NCBI GenBank assembly: GCA_016744995.1
Contig: JADGDG010000009.1
Span: 1-64,000 of the forward strand
Direction: 5' to 3'
Length of the DNA: 64,000 nucleotides
Source: Gammaproteobacteria bacterium
Lineage (GTDB): Bacteria; Pseudomonadota; Gammaproteobacteria; GRL18
How positions within the stretch are numbered: position 1 is the stretch's first letter; each line of letters starts with the position of its first letter. A program made the position numbers and the translations under genes. A model generated the notes under the pieces. The model worked only from the letters and a program-made list of their open reading frames with translations. It was not told the origin of the DNA and did not search any database. Positions 27,660-36,559 of this stretch are shown here, one piece after another.

Positions 27660-27910
27660 TTATTCTTAATATATTAAAATGCATGCTATAAATAAGAGCA
27701 CTATATATAGTATAGCGTATATATTATCTATTTATTTTTTATCTTAGACAAGTAGTAAGTCCGCTGTTCACTGAAATATGTTAAAAATGCCGTCACACAG
27801 ACTTTTCTTTGTCTGATCACGGATGTCTTATGGTTAATTATTCGACTGCGCTTATTTTCTGCTTCAATTTCAAACTTAAGCGTTTTTTTTCTTTGGTTTT
27901 TCTCTTGCAT
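27660..27910. promoter_or_regulatory. AT-rich promoter region of the symporter-ATPase operon
   Basis: Contains CACTATATATAGTATAGCG and further TATATATTA sequence about 100 bases upstream of the symporter. Similar TATATAT boxes precede several other genes of the ATPase island. No protein gene is convincing here. Confidence 0.35.
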
Positions 27911-27949
27911 CAACGGCGTTTTTCAAGGTAGTTGTCGTTTTTAGCATTT

Positions 27950-29014
27950 TTATGCTGCTTTAATTTGTTTCTCAGGGTTCAGTGAAACCGAGCTGATATG
28001 TTCCCAGTTCCGAGTTTCTCCAGACCATCGAGATGGGTTTCCCATTTTTTTCATTTCATATAGTTTTTTTCGTTGATGTAATATTTGAATATCCTTACCT
28101 GTATGCCGTTGGTTCGGGGTAACAAATTTAATCTGGCTATGACGATGCTCATTGTTGTACCAGTAAACAAACTTGGCTACCCACTTCCTGGCATCTTCAA
28201 TTGTTTTAAACCCTTGTTTAGGCCAGCTAGGACAGTATTTTACCGTTCTAAAAAGTGATTCTGAATAAGGATTATCATTGCTCACTCTCGGTCGGCTATG
28301 GGAAGGAATAACACCTAACTCATACATTTTCGCTCGCATTGTAAAACTCTTCATTGGTGCTCCGTTATCAGAGTGAAGCACCAGATCAGTATTAGAGTTT
28401 TTCTCCACTCTGACTGTTCGCTGCAACAATACTGATGCATGTTCACCTGTTTCACTTTCATGAACCTCAGCACCTACAATTTTTCTACTGTAAATATCTT
28501 CAATCATATAAAGATAAAAACGACCGCCAATTACTTTTGATGGTAAATGTGAAATATCCCAGCTCCAGACCTGATTAGCTTGAGTTGTAGTAAAGCCTTT
28601 TGGCTTTTTATAGGTACTATGTGGCTTTGCTCTACTTCGATGAGAAAGTAGATTCTGAGCCTTTAAAATACGATAAAAACTTGATTCAGAGGCAATATAT
28701 TGACCTTTATCCGCCAGCATTGGGACTATCCTTGATGGTGGGACATCTGCAAACTCTGAGCTTAAACAAATTTGCTTGATCTTATTAATCTCCATTTCTG
28801 TCAATTTATTGTTGGGTTCTGGCCTTTTGGCAAAAGGACGCTGATCCGCTACCACCTGATCTCCAATTACCCATCGCTGGTACGTCCTTATACTGATGCA
28901 AACAATCTGACAGGCTTTATATTTAGTTGCTCCAGTATTGACTGCCTCGTTGATCCACGTGACTAATTTCTGCCTTTCTGGGTATGTGGTCATTCTTCCT
29001 CTTTCTCTTCCCAT
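27950..29014 (-). CDS. IS3-family transposase OrfB (DDE)
   Basis: 354 residues. HTH_21-like N-terminus, then the rve core: Asp in VWSWDISHLPSKV, Asp in LVLHSDNGAPMKS and Glu in NDNPYSESLFRTVKY, with the closing WYNNEHRHSQIKFVTP. It overlaps OrfA by 25 bases in another frame, the arrangement that normally yields the active OrfAB by -1 frameshifting. Looks intact. Confidence 0.9.
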   Translation of the reverse strand: MGRERGRMTTYPERQKLVTWINEAVNTGATKYKACQIVCISIRTYQRWVIGDQVVADQRPFAKRPEPNNKLTEMEINKIKQICLSSEFADVPPSRIVPMLADKGQYIASESSFYRILKAQNLLSHRSRAKPHSTYKKPKGFTTTQANQVWSWDISHLPSKVIGGRFYLYMIEDIYSRKIVGAEVHESETGEHASVLLQRTVRVEKNSNTDLVLHSDNGAPMKSFTMRAKMYELGVIPSHSRPRVSNDNPYSESLFRTVKYCPSWPKQGFKTIEDARKWVAKFVYWYNNEHRHSQIKFVTPNQRHTGKDIQILHQRKKLYEMKKMGNPSRWSGETRNWEHISSVSLNPEKQIKAA

Positions 29015-29490
29015 AGGGCATTGAACTTTTCCCGCAGTACCAACAGTGCAGCTGTTTCTGCTAAAGCCTTATCTTTGCGGTGAAGTTCTTTTTCTAATGT
29101 CTTAATGCGTTTTTTATCAATCCGACTTTCTTTGGCAACTTGAGTTTGCTTTGAGGAATTTGATACATTTGCATTGATACAACTTTTTTTCCACTGTTTA
29201 ATCTGGTCAACATAGAGACCATTTTTCCTACAGTATTCAGCTAACTCATATTCTGAGAGCAAGGCTGCTTCTAATACAAATGTAAAAATCTGATCAGCTG
29301 AATATTCAATATTATTTTCTTCTTTTGGCATTAACAATCCTTCTTCCTCTAGTTGCTTTCGCCATTTTAATATAGTTGAAGGTGATGTTCCTACTTCATT
29401 AGCTATCTGTCTAAGTGACCAGCTATAGGGAGGAAGCAACCTCAATAAAGCTTGCTCTTTAAGTTCAGTTGGTATGGGTGTTCCAGGCAT
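28990..29490 (-). CDS. IS3-family transposase OrfA (helix-turn-helix)
   Basis: About 166 residues from the ATG at 29490; the frame is open to 29589, but that lies outside the element ends. A helix-turn-helix (SLRQIANEVGTSPSTILKWR) is followed by a Lys-rich leucine-zipper-like region. It supplies DNA binding for the OrfAB fusion. Confidence 0.85.
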   Translation of the reverse strand: MPGTPIPTELKEQALLRLLPPYSWSLRQIANEVGTSPSTILKWRKQLEEEGLLMPKEENNIEYSADQIFTFVLEAALLSEYELAEYCRKNGLYVDQIKQWKKSCINANVSNSSKQTQVAKESRIDKKRIKTLEKELHRKDKALAETAALLVLREKFNALWEEKEEE

Positions 29491-29835
29491 AGTGCCTCTG
29501 CCCCTATGTAAAAAAAGAGAGGCGACAACTATCCTGACACCGGGGGTCAATGGCTGTTTAATCTCTGGAAATGTAACCAACAATTTCATCTTGATATACT
29601 ATTCGGATATAATGCTTTCTTGTATTCGTTCCCAACCACAGATGCGTCTTATCTGAATGTAACTGGTCTATTAATTAGCCTTGTTATCGGCATATGGAAT
29701 TTATCTTTAACATATACAGTCAAAGAGACTATTTATTTGCAGTTATCTTATTATATATGTTATAAAGTATATATAGTTAGATAGATTAGCACAATCTATA
29801 TATGATATTATATTTAAAACCCTCAGGAGATTAAT

Positions 29836-30051
29836 ATGCCCGTTATCCCTTTTTTACTTGGAATAGTCACTGGTTCAGTAATTACTTATGCTATGAAAGA
29901 TGAATCAAGCAAGCAGTTACTTGAAGATACAGGTGGTAAAATTACAGCTGGTGTTGGTGCCATGACAGAAAAAGTGACCAGTATGTTTAACAAAGCTGAA
30001 GGATCAGCAGAAGAAGTCACAGAAACAGAAGAAGCTGCCCAAACAGCATAA
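29836..30051 (+). CDS. Small single-TM protein with acidic tail (A)
   Basis: 71 residues. One membrane helix at the extreme N-terminus (PVIPFLLGIVTGSVITYAM), an amphipathic stretch (KITAGVGAMTEKVTSMF) and a Glu/Ala-rich tail (EGSAEEVTETEEAAQTA). CAGGAG lies before the ATG. The plan of one helix plus an acidic Glu/Ala tail recalls DUF5132-like proteins and the mycobacterial PacL (DUF1490) scaffold proteins that organise the P-type ATPase CtpC. I see similarity of design only, not of sequence. A second small protein with the same design is at 51345. The upstream 100 bases are rich in TATATAT boxes. Confidence 0.75.
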   Translation: MPVIPFLLGIVTGSVITYAMKDESSKQLLEDTGGKITAGVGAMTEKVTSMFNKAEGSAEEVTETEEAAQTA

Positions 30052-30429
30052 AACAAATATTCCGTCCACTCACTGGGTGTAACATTTATAATTACTACCA
30101 GTGAGTAAATCTGTTAAATAATCACATAATACAATAGCTATTGTGAATATTTACTTCGTCCTGTAAATCTGTCAGCTAAAAATCAGCATTGAAGGAAAGT
30201 GGAATAATATTGTTATACTAATTAACTGAATTTTCCTGGAAATTCAGGCATTTCTATTCAGGATACCCTCAAGCCATTATTGCTTATTATGTAATGCTGT
30301 TTTTATTTGCTCATACTATAGCAACAAGTAAATTATCCATTCTATAAATTCATATTTTTAAAATGAAGCATTAATTGATGCAAGGATATAACAACTTGAG
30401 CCAGGTAATTAATAAATACCGAATGCAGA

Positions 30430-30580
30430 AGATCGCTTAAAATGTCACTATTGGTGCAGAATCAGGTTATTGGGACTGGAATTACAAAACAGGCCGCCAT
30501 GAAGTAAATAATCGCTGCCTGGAAATTCCAGGGTTAAACCATGATGACATTAAAAACGATATAATAATTATGGAGATGTG
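30430..30580 (+). pseudogene. PAS-domain fragment
   Basis: One frame reads GAESGYWDWNYKTGRHEV then NNRCLEIPGLNHDDI, the hallmark start of a PAS fold (as in GxWDWDLxTG). A frameshift just upstream separates DRLK from it, and the frame then runs into egtB. It is the stub of a lost sensor or cyclic-di-GMP protein. The rest of 30052-30582 shows nothing else. Confidence 0.5.
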
Positions 30581-30582
30581 GT

Positions 30583-31899
30583 ATGAAACAATTATTAGAC
30601 AAGCATTTCATCCTTCCAAAATCTGATTTGATTGAACAAGTTAAAGACACACGAAACCGAACCTTGTCTCTTATAGAAGATTTGAGTGATGCTCAATTGA
30701 ATGTCCCTATAATGGAAATTGTTAATCCATTTCGCTGGGAGTTGGGGCATATTGCTTTTTTTTATGATGCTTTTATTTGCCAGATCCTTGATGGAACTCC
30801 ACCTCTGATGGATATAGGGAATGATTTATTTAATTCCTTTGAAGTTGAACATTCTGACCGGTGGGGCCTGGATCTTCCAAATCGTGCTGGAATGCTGGAT
30901 TATATGTCGAAGGTTTTTAATAAAACTATCAACAGACTTGATTCGCATGAGCCATCTGCTGAAGAAACTTATCTTTACTTACTGGCTGTTTTACATGAAG
31001 ACATGCATGCGGAAGCCTTCACCTATATGCGTCAAACTTTAGGCTATCCTAAACCAGTTCATAAGCACTCAAAGGCTTCACCATCAGGTGATCTCCCAGG
31101 TGATGTTGAAATTCCCGGAGGCACCTTCATGTTGGGTGCAAAGCCTGATGATTCTTTTGTCTTTGACAATGAAAAATGGGCTCATTCTGTTGCAGTCGCG
31201 CCTTTTAAAATTGCACGTGCGCCAGTGACCAATTCACAATTCAAAGAATTTACTGAAGATAAGGGATATTTAAGAAAAGAATTCTGGAGTGCCCAGGGCT
31301 GGATCTGGCGTACTAAAAATGGGGTTGAAGCTCCAATCTATTGGTCAAAAGGTCAGAATAACTGGTTACGTCGAAGCTTTGATACTTACGTTGATCTCGA
31401 ACCGAACCATCCTGTTTCTCATGTGACATGGTATGAAGCTGAAGCGTATTGTAACTGGGCAGATCGCAGACTGCCTTCAGAAGCAGAATGGGATTTGGCT
31501 GCTTCGGGACAACCAGCAGGTGATGGAAACAAGATCTCTGCGGTTAAACGAAAATATCCCTGGGGAGATCGAACTAATAATGGAAATTATGCAAACCTGG
31601 ATTCGGCATTAATGGGATGTGTTGACGTTGCCTCATTTCCAGAAGGCGACAGTGCTTTTGGATGTCGGCAAATGCTTGGCAATGTTTGGGAGTGGACAGC
31701 CGATCCTTTTTATCCGTTGCCAGGTTTTGTCATTGATTTTCCCTATAAAGAATATTCGGCTCCCTGGTTTGGCTATCGCAAAGTGCTCAAAGGTGGAGCC
31801 TGGGCGACCCGAACAAGGCTGGCAACTAATAAATACAGAAATTACTTCCAACCTTATCGTAATGACATCGTTTCAGGATTCAGAACTTGTGCAAAATAA
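30583..31899 (+). CDS. EgtB-like sulfoxide/selenoxide synthase, copy 1
   Basis: 438 residues, the usual EgtB size. An N-terminal DinB-like helical domain supplies three iron ligands: His56 in WELGHIAFF, and His138 and His142 in LHEDMHAEAF. A C-terminal FGE-sulfatase-type domain follows (IPGGTFMLG, TWYEAEAYCNWADRRLPSEA, MLGNVWEWTAD) and ends GFRTCAK. EgtB joins a sulfur donor to N-trimethylhistidine (hercynine) using oxygen; the related SenA uses a selenosugar. EgtD, which makes hercynine, is at 37479. Convergent with the second EgtB-like gene. Which copy uses sulfur and which selenium cannot be decided by eye. GGAGA precedes the ATG. Confidence 0.85.
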   Translation: MKQLLDKHFILPKSDLIEQVKDTRNRTLSLIEDLSDAQLNVPIMEIVNPFRWELGHIAFFYDAFICQILDGTPPLMDIGNDLFNSFEVEHSDRWGLDLPNRAGMLDYMSKVFNKTINRLDSHEPSAEETYLYLLAVLHEDMHAEAFTYMRQTLGYPKPVHKHSKASPSGDLPGDVEIPGGTFMLGAKPDDSFVFDNEKWAHSVAVAPFKIARAPVTNSQFKEFTEDKGYLRKEFWSAQGWIWRTKNGVEAPIYWSKGQNNWLRRSFDTYVDLEPNHPVSHVTWYEAEAYCNWADRRLPSEAEWDLAASGQPAGDGNKISAVKRKYPWGDRTNNGNYANLDSALMGCVDVASFPEGDSAFGCRQMLGNVWEWTADPFYPLPGFVIDFPYKEYSAPWFGYRKVLKGGAWATRTRLATNKYRNYFQPYRNDIVSGFRTCAK

Positions 31900-31963
31900 G
31901 AGCTAGTTTGCAGTGTAGCTTTATAATGGAAAAGGCGCCTTTTTTATCCTGGCTCTGAACTAA

Positions 31964-33301
31964 CTACTTTGCGCAGGTACGAAATCCCACAAAAACATCC
32001 GTTCGATTGGGAAGGTATGCCTGGCGGTAGGTTCCTCTAGTGAGAATAGAGGACGTTGCGCAGGAACCTCCTTTGGTAACCTTGTGATAGCCAAACTGCA
32101 GAGTTGACATAAAGGAGTACATATCAATCTTGAATCCGTCATAGGGCAGGTATTGGCTGGATGTCCATTCCCAGGCTGTTCCAAGCATTTGCCGGCAACC
32201 AAAGATACTTTCTCCATCGGCATAAGCTGTTACCGGAACATGGGCTACATAGGTTCCGTCCAGATCTGCTTTGCCAGCATTCATGGTATTACCCCAGGGA
32301 AATATCCTGAAGTCCTGTCCTTTCTTGTTGCCCAGAGCAGCTGCTTCCCACTCCGTCTCTGTAGGTAGTCTGCGATCTGCCCAGTTACAATACGCTTCAG
32401 CTTCAAAAAAGCTTACATGCATCACGGGGTAGTCTGGGTTTATTGGTTTCCATTGATCAAAGTAACGCTCTAGCCACTGTCCGTTTTCCTGCTTCCAGTA
32501 AACAGGATGTTGGGGATGTAACATCTGTCTCTCAGGAGGGATGCCAAAGTTATGTTCTTTGTGCAGCCACTTTTTTCCGCCCCAGCTCCACAGTTCTTCT
32601 TTTTCATAGCCGCCATCTTCGATGAAGTTAAGAAATTCCCGGTTAGAAACCAGTGTTTTTGAGATCTTAAAGCTGTCCAGTTCTACTTCAAACCGGGGTT
32701 TTTCATTATCAAAGGCAAAATCATCCGTTGCAAAGTTTTCAGAATCTGCCGGCATTCCAATAAGATAATGCCCTGCTGGAATTTCTGCATCACCTAAAGA
32801 CGACTGCTCAGTACCTGCCGGAGTGCTTTCATTCTCTCCAGGGTTGAAATTCATCTTCTCATAGCCATAAGTCTGGCGTGACCAGATCAAAGATTCGACA
32901 TGCATATTCTGATGGAAGATTGAATATTTGTACAAATACAAATCTTGCTGTGAGAGTTCACTATCTTCGATACGAGCCAGGATTGTTTTATAGGTCGTAT
33001 CAATGTATTTCAGGGTGCTTTCTTTTGAAGGGATCACGCCGGGGTTCCAGCGGTCTTCATGATCGATATTAAAAGAATCCCATACAGGATTCATTGATGG
33101 ATCATACATGTCTGTATTATCAAGAGCGTTGAGAATGAATAGTTCAAAGAAAAATGCCGAATGGCCTATTTCCCAAAGAGGGGGATTTGCTCCTTTGTGA
33201 TAGGGTATGGATAATTCATCATCACTTAAAGTATTGGTTAAATCTACAATTTTTTGCTGAGAGTTTTTTAACTCAAGAATCAAACTCTGTTTGTCATTCA
33301 T
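31964..33301 (-). CDS. EgtB-like sulfoxide/selenoxide synthase, copy 2
   Basis: 445 residues from the ATG at 33301, which has ATGAGG upstream; an open extension to 33400 reads through the remnant of another gene and is rejected. Iron ligands: His47 in WEIGHSAFFF, then His130 and His134 in FHQNMHVES. The catalytic domain shows SFFEAEAYCNWADRRLPTET, MLGTAWEWTSS and GFRTCAK. It differs from copy 1 in having a longer acidic inter-domain linker and GGSCATSSILTRG where copy 1 has GGAWATRTRLATN. The divergence suggests a different substrate, for example SenA-type selenoneine synthesis, since SelD and a SenB-like enzyme are present at the right end of the window. Confidence 0.83.
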   Translation of the reverse strand: MNDKQSLILELKNSQQKIVDLTNTLSDDELSIPYHKGANPPLWEIGHSAFFFELFILNALDNTDMYDPSMNPVWDSFNIDHEDRWNPGVIPSKESTLKYIDTTYKTILARIEDSELSQQDLYLYKYSIFHQNMHVESLIWSRQTYGYEKMNFNPGENESTPAGTEQSSLGDAEIPAGHYLIGMPADSENFATDDFAFDNEKPRFEVELDSFKISKTLVSNREFLNFIEDGGYEKEELWSWGGKKWLHKEHNFGIPPERQMLHPQHPVYWKQENGQWLERYFDQWKPINPDYPVMHVSFFEAEAYCNWADRRLPTETEWEAAALGNKKGQDFRIFPWGNTMNAGKADLDGTYVAHVPVTAYADGESIFGCRQMLGTAWEWTSSQYLPYDGFKIDMYSFMSTLQFGYHKVTKGGSCATSSILTRGTYRQAYLPNRTDVFVGFRTCAK

Positions 33302-33317
33302 TTTATGGGCCTCATTT

Positions 33318-33512
33318 TTAGTGATATTTATGGCTGTGCTTGCGGGTTTCCTGCTCATCCATCTCCACAGCATGGAGCAGATCTTCCATCCCATGATCAT
33401 TTTGTATGACAGTCACACTGTGATCGTGATCTTCATGGTCGTGTCCCGCCTTCAAAAAAACTAATGACAACAGATATCGATAACTGAAGATTAAGGCAGT
33501 GGATAGTTCAGT
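33318..33512 (-). pseudogene. His-rich C-terminal gene remnant
   Basis: A frame without a start encodes a hydrophobic helix (FSYRYLLSLVFLKAG) and then a metal-binding-like tail (HDHEDHDHSVTV, later HSHKYH) ending 17 bases before egtB copy 2. It may be the end of a metal transporter or permease. The rest of 33302-33911 shows AT-rich sequence with TATATAT boxes and a GATAATGATGCATAATTTG stretch at 33765, only a weak Fur-box resemblance. Confidence 0.35.
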
Positions 33513-33911
33513 TCAGCTCGATCATGTGCTGCGCAGGAATGTGTATGGAAGAGCCCCACCCAACAAAGAGGTAATAAATGTCTTTGTCAGATCAACTGGC
33601 AATTTTGCTACCTATAGGCATCTAATATATATCTTTTCATATATAATAAGCTAGTTTTATTTACGCTGGAAGCCTTTATCTATAAACTAAAAATAATTCC
33701 ATGGCTATATTTGGGCTATTTTTTTGAGTGGGGATGGTTTCAATGACACCAGATTACTCTGGATAATGATGCATAATTTGAAAATATCAATTAATGATTA
33801 ATAGCTTAAAGAATCTCATATTATTGATTTATATTGATATTTATATCAGTTTGTAGTGTCTCTATGGACTATTCCTGTTAACGAGGCTTTATTGATGATT
33901 TTTTATTAAAA

Positions 33912-34256
33912 ATGATGCCAATAAAAATTAGCCCGGTTCTTTCTTGTTTCCCTTTTATTTGTGATTATATATGTTTTCACGGTTATATTTTGCAGTTTTT
34001 CATGTGGTTGTTGCCATCAAAGTGCTTTATTCACCTTGGTTTTTTACTAAACGTTAGGTTCGTAACTGTAGAAGCAAGTTATGGTGTTATTTCTGGATCT
34101 TTGGCTCTTATAACAGATGCTGGACACAATTTAAGCAATGTATTAGGCTTGCTGCTTGCATGGGGAGCTATCTGGCTGGCCCATCAGCACAACGAAAATT
34201 GCACTGACGGTTCACTTAATACTGGACAACTCCCGACACTTGCAGTTAATGGATAA
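33912..34256 (+). pseudogene. CzcD-type cation diffusion facilitator fragment
   Basis: In-frame codons at about 34045-34195 read VRFVTVEASYGVISGSLAL then ITDAGHNLSNVLGLLLAWG, the first helices of a CDF zinc/cobalt/cadmium transporter including the metal-binding DAGHN motif. The preceding codons are unrelated and the frame stops soon after. The remaining four helices and cytoplasmic domain are absent, so this is a dead fragment. It directly precedes P-ATPase copy 3. Confidence 0.7.
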
Positions 34257-34294
34257 TTCTGGTCATTTGATCAGATAAATGGAGGCATTTGCTT

Positions 34295-36343
34295 ATGTTA
34301 TTTAGAATTGGCGTTCTTTTGGTTACGTTTATTGGAGTGAAAATTTATGATAAATATACCAACAATCGGAAGGACTCAAAAAAGGCAGCAAAACTTGCTG
34401 TAAAATCCCATAAGTCATTAGCCCGGATGACTAACGTCGATGAATCGAAAAAATTGTGTGATCATTATTTTAAGGTAAGCACTATTTCTTTAGGTCTTGC
34501 TGTTCTGACTGGAGCCTTCCCACTACTCTATATTGTAAGTCTTGGAGCTATTCTTTATTCCTGCATACCCATTTTTAAACGTGGTCAAAGGCAGCTATTG
34601 GAAAGGCGCACCATCGGACATGATGTACTTTATAGTATTTACATTATCCTGGCTTTTCTGACCCATCAGGAAATATTTATCGCATTGGGCGTCTTTTTTT
34701 ATCATTCTGGTGCAAAAATGCTGGCTATGAATCAGGCCATGTCCAAGCCCATGATAAGCAATCTTGTCAAACAGCTGCCTGATAAAATATGGATTTTAAA
34801 AGATGGCATTGAAATTGAGACACCACTTGACGAGGTCATGATCAGTGATACTGTTGTTATCAGGGCTGGAGAAATTATTTCAGTCGATGGCACTATTACT
34901 GAAGGCATCGCAATGATAGACCAGCATGCTCTGACTGGTGAGTCGCAAGCGGTGGAAAAAGAAAGTGGTGCGCAGGTATTCTCTTCAACACTTATAGTCA
35001 GCGGTCAGATCCATGTAAAAGTAACAAAGGCTGGTAGTGATACAAACATTTCAAAAATCACTGAAATTCTTAATAACACCTCGGCTTATACATCATCTAT
35101 TCAATTAAAAGGAGAAAAATGGGCAAATATTATTGCCATGCCTATTGTTGCACTGACGATGTTGGCAATTCCAATCCGGGGACTTATGACCGCCACTACT
35201 GTTGTGCATAGTACTTTTGGCAACCGCCTGAGAATTGTTGCCCCCATTGGAACCCTGAATTATCTCCATGCCGCCTTAAATAAAGGCATACTAATCAAAG
35301 ATGGACGAGTTATTGAGGAATTAGGCAGAGTAGATACGGTGTTGTTCGATAAAACCGGAACCTTAACTCATGATCAGCTTGAGGTTGGCAAAATTATCAG
35401 CAGTAGTGATCGATACAGCAGTAATAAAATTTTAACCTATGCTGCTACGGCTGAACACAAACTCACCCATCCACTGGCTCAGGCTATTCTCAAGAAAGCT
35501 GAAGAATCCGGCCTCGTGTTACCCTCTATTGAAGATTCCAGTTTTTCCATGGGTTATGGAATTTCGGTCACTATCGATGCTCAGCTCGTTCGCGTCGGTA
35601 GTGCCCGTTTTATGGAAATGGAGAATATCGTCATTCCCCAGCTTATACAATCTGCCATAGAGCAATCCCATCTTGAAGGGCACTCAGTAGTTCTTGTTGC
35701 TGTCAATGCTGATATTGCAGGTGCGATTCAACTCGTGTCTACGCTTCGTCCAGAGGTCAAGGCTGTATTGAGTGGATTGCGCAAACGCGGTATTAAACAT
35801 ATATCGATTGTCTCTGGCGATCATAAAATTCCAACCCAAAAATTGGCGGAGTCTCTGGGTATAGACAGTTATTTTTATGAAGTACTGCCTCAACAAAAAG
35901 CTGATATCGTCAGGCAATTACAACAACAGGGCAAAAAAGTCTGTTTTGTTGGTGATGGGATCAATGATGCCATTGCGATGAACACCGCCAATGTATCCGT
36001 ATCTTTGAGTGGTGCCACGTCTATTGCCACGGATACGGCACAGGCCATTTTAATGGATGGCAGTCTAAGCCATTTATGTGATTTATTTGATACTTCATAC
36101 AAATTGAAAAACAACTTACGGCGCAGCCTGGTGCTTATCACTATACCGACCGTCATTAGTTTAGGCGGTGCGCTTTTTATGGGCTTAAGGCTGGGTGGTG
36201 CTTTTCTTATTGTTTATTCCAGTTTTGTCTTAGCCTTGCTCAATGCCATGCTGCCGATCCTTGAATATAAAGGCATAAAAAAATCTAAAAAACTCAGTCA
36301 TATAGACTCGGCCACAAAAAATACCTCATCTCCGGGAACCTGA
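34295..36343 (+). CDS. Divergent P1B-like P-type ATPase, copy 3
   Basis: About 682 residues from the ATG at 34295, with GGAGG upstream. Motifs: LTGESQAVEK, FDKTGTLTHD (Asp about 352), LTHPLAQAIL and VGDGINDAIAM. The helix before DKTG reads RIVAPIGTLNYLH, nearly the same as copy 5 (RVVAPLGTLNYLN), so copies 3 and 5 form a close pair. No HMA domain or cytosolic Cys cluster. The last helix ends LLNAMLPIL. It sits downstream of the CDF fragment and before the unknown gene at 36560. Confidence 0.9.
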   Translation: MLFRIGVLLVTFIGVKIYDKYTNNRKDSKKAAKLAVKSHKSLARMTNVDESKKLCDHYFKVSTISLGLAVLTGAFPLLYIVSLGAILYSCIPIFKRGQRQLLERRTIGHDVLYSIYIILAFLTHQEIFIALGVFFYHSGAKMLAMNQAMSKPMISNLVKQLPDKIWILKDGIEIETPLDEVMISDTVVIRAGEIISVDGTITEGIAMIDQHALTGESQAVEKESGAQVFSSTLIVSGQIHVKVTKAGSDTNISKITEILNNTSAYTSSIQLKGEKWANIIAMPIVALTMLAIPIRGLMTATTVVHSTFGNRLRIVAPIGTLNYLHAALNKGILIKDGRVIEELGRVDTVLFDKTGTLTHDQLEVGKIISSSDRYSSNKILTYAATAEHKLTHPLAQAILKKAEESGLVLPSIEDSSFSMGYGISVTIDAQLVRVGSARFMEMENIVIPQLIQSAIEQSHLEGHSVVLVAVNADIAGAIQLVSTLRPEVKAVLSGLRKRGIKHISIVSGDHKIPTQKLAESLGIDSYFYEVLPQQKADIVRQLQQQGKKVCFVGDGINDAIAMNTANVSVSLSGATSIATDTAQAILMDGSLSHLCDLFDTSYKLKNNLRRSLVLITIPTVISLGGALFMGLRLGGAFLIVYSSFVLALLNAMLPILEYKGIKKSKKLSHIDSATKNTSSPGT

Positions 36344-36409
36344 AAGGCATATGACTGGCTTGTTCAAGGTATCAGGCAGCCTATATATGAAATGAAGAAT
36401 GTATAACTA

Positions 36410-36511
36410 ATGGATGATGTGTTATTGTTTACCCGGCTTAATGAGAAATACATGCCAGAGGAACCTGAGAGTTCAGGTATTATCTTACCAGGTAATACCT
36501 GTCAGGAATAA
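36410..36511 (+). pseudogene. Possible GroES-like N-terminal stub
   Basis: A 33-codon frame reads VLLFTRLNEKYMPEEPESSG then IILPG, similar in spacing to the start of GroES (DRVLVRRLEEE...GGIIIP). Too short to be sure. No other gene is seen in 36344-36559. Confidence 0.25.
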
Positions 36512-36559
36512 TAGTAAATAGTTTATGAAATGATAATGTAAAATTTTATTTCAGATGGA

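Larger units (their letters stand above)
27911..29549 (-). mobile_element. IS3-family insertion sequence
   Basis: Two overlapping transposase frames lie between imperfect terminal inverted repeats. The inner parts share TAGTTGTCG; the outer right end begins TGACCCCC read inward. The element separates the symporter/ATPase operon from the island at 29.8 kb. The target duplication was not resolved. Confidence 0.8.

Noticed and set aside
27728..27913. 61-aa frame on the minus strand before the IS3 element
   Set aside because: It is Lys/Arg-rich with no ribosome site and crosses the inferred IS end. It looks like chance.
33302..33400. In-frame N-terminal extension of EgtB copy 2
   Set aside because: The extension is Trp/Met/Lys-rich, unlike EgtB. 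It overlaps the His-rich remnant in another frame, and the ATG at 33301 has a better ribosome site.
33765..33783. Fur box
   Set aside because: GATAATGATGCATAATTTG matches only one half of the Fur consensus and lies about 500 bases from the next gene start.
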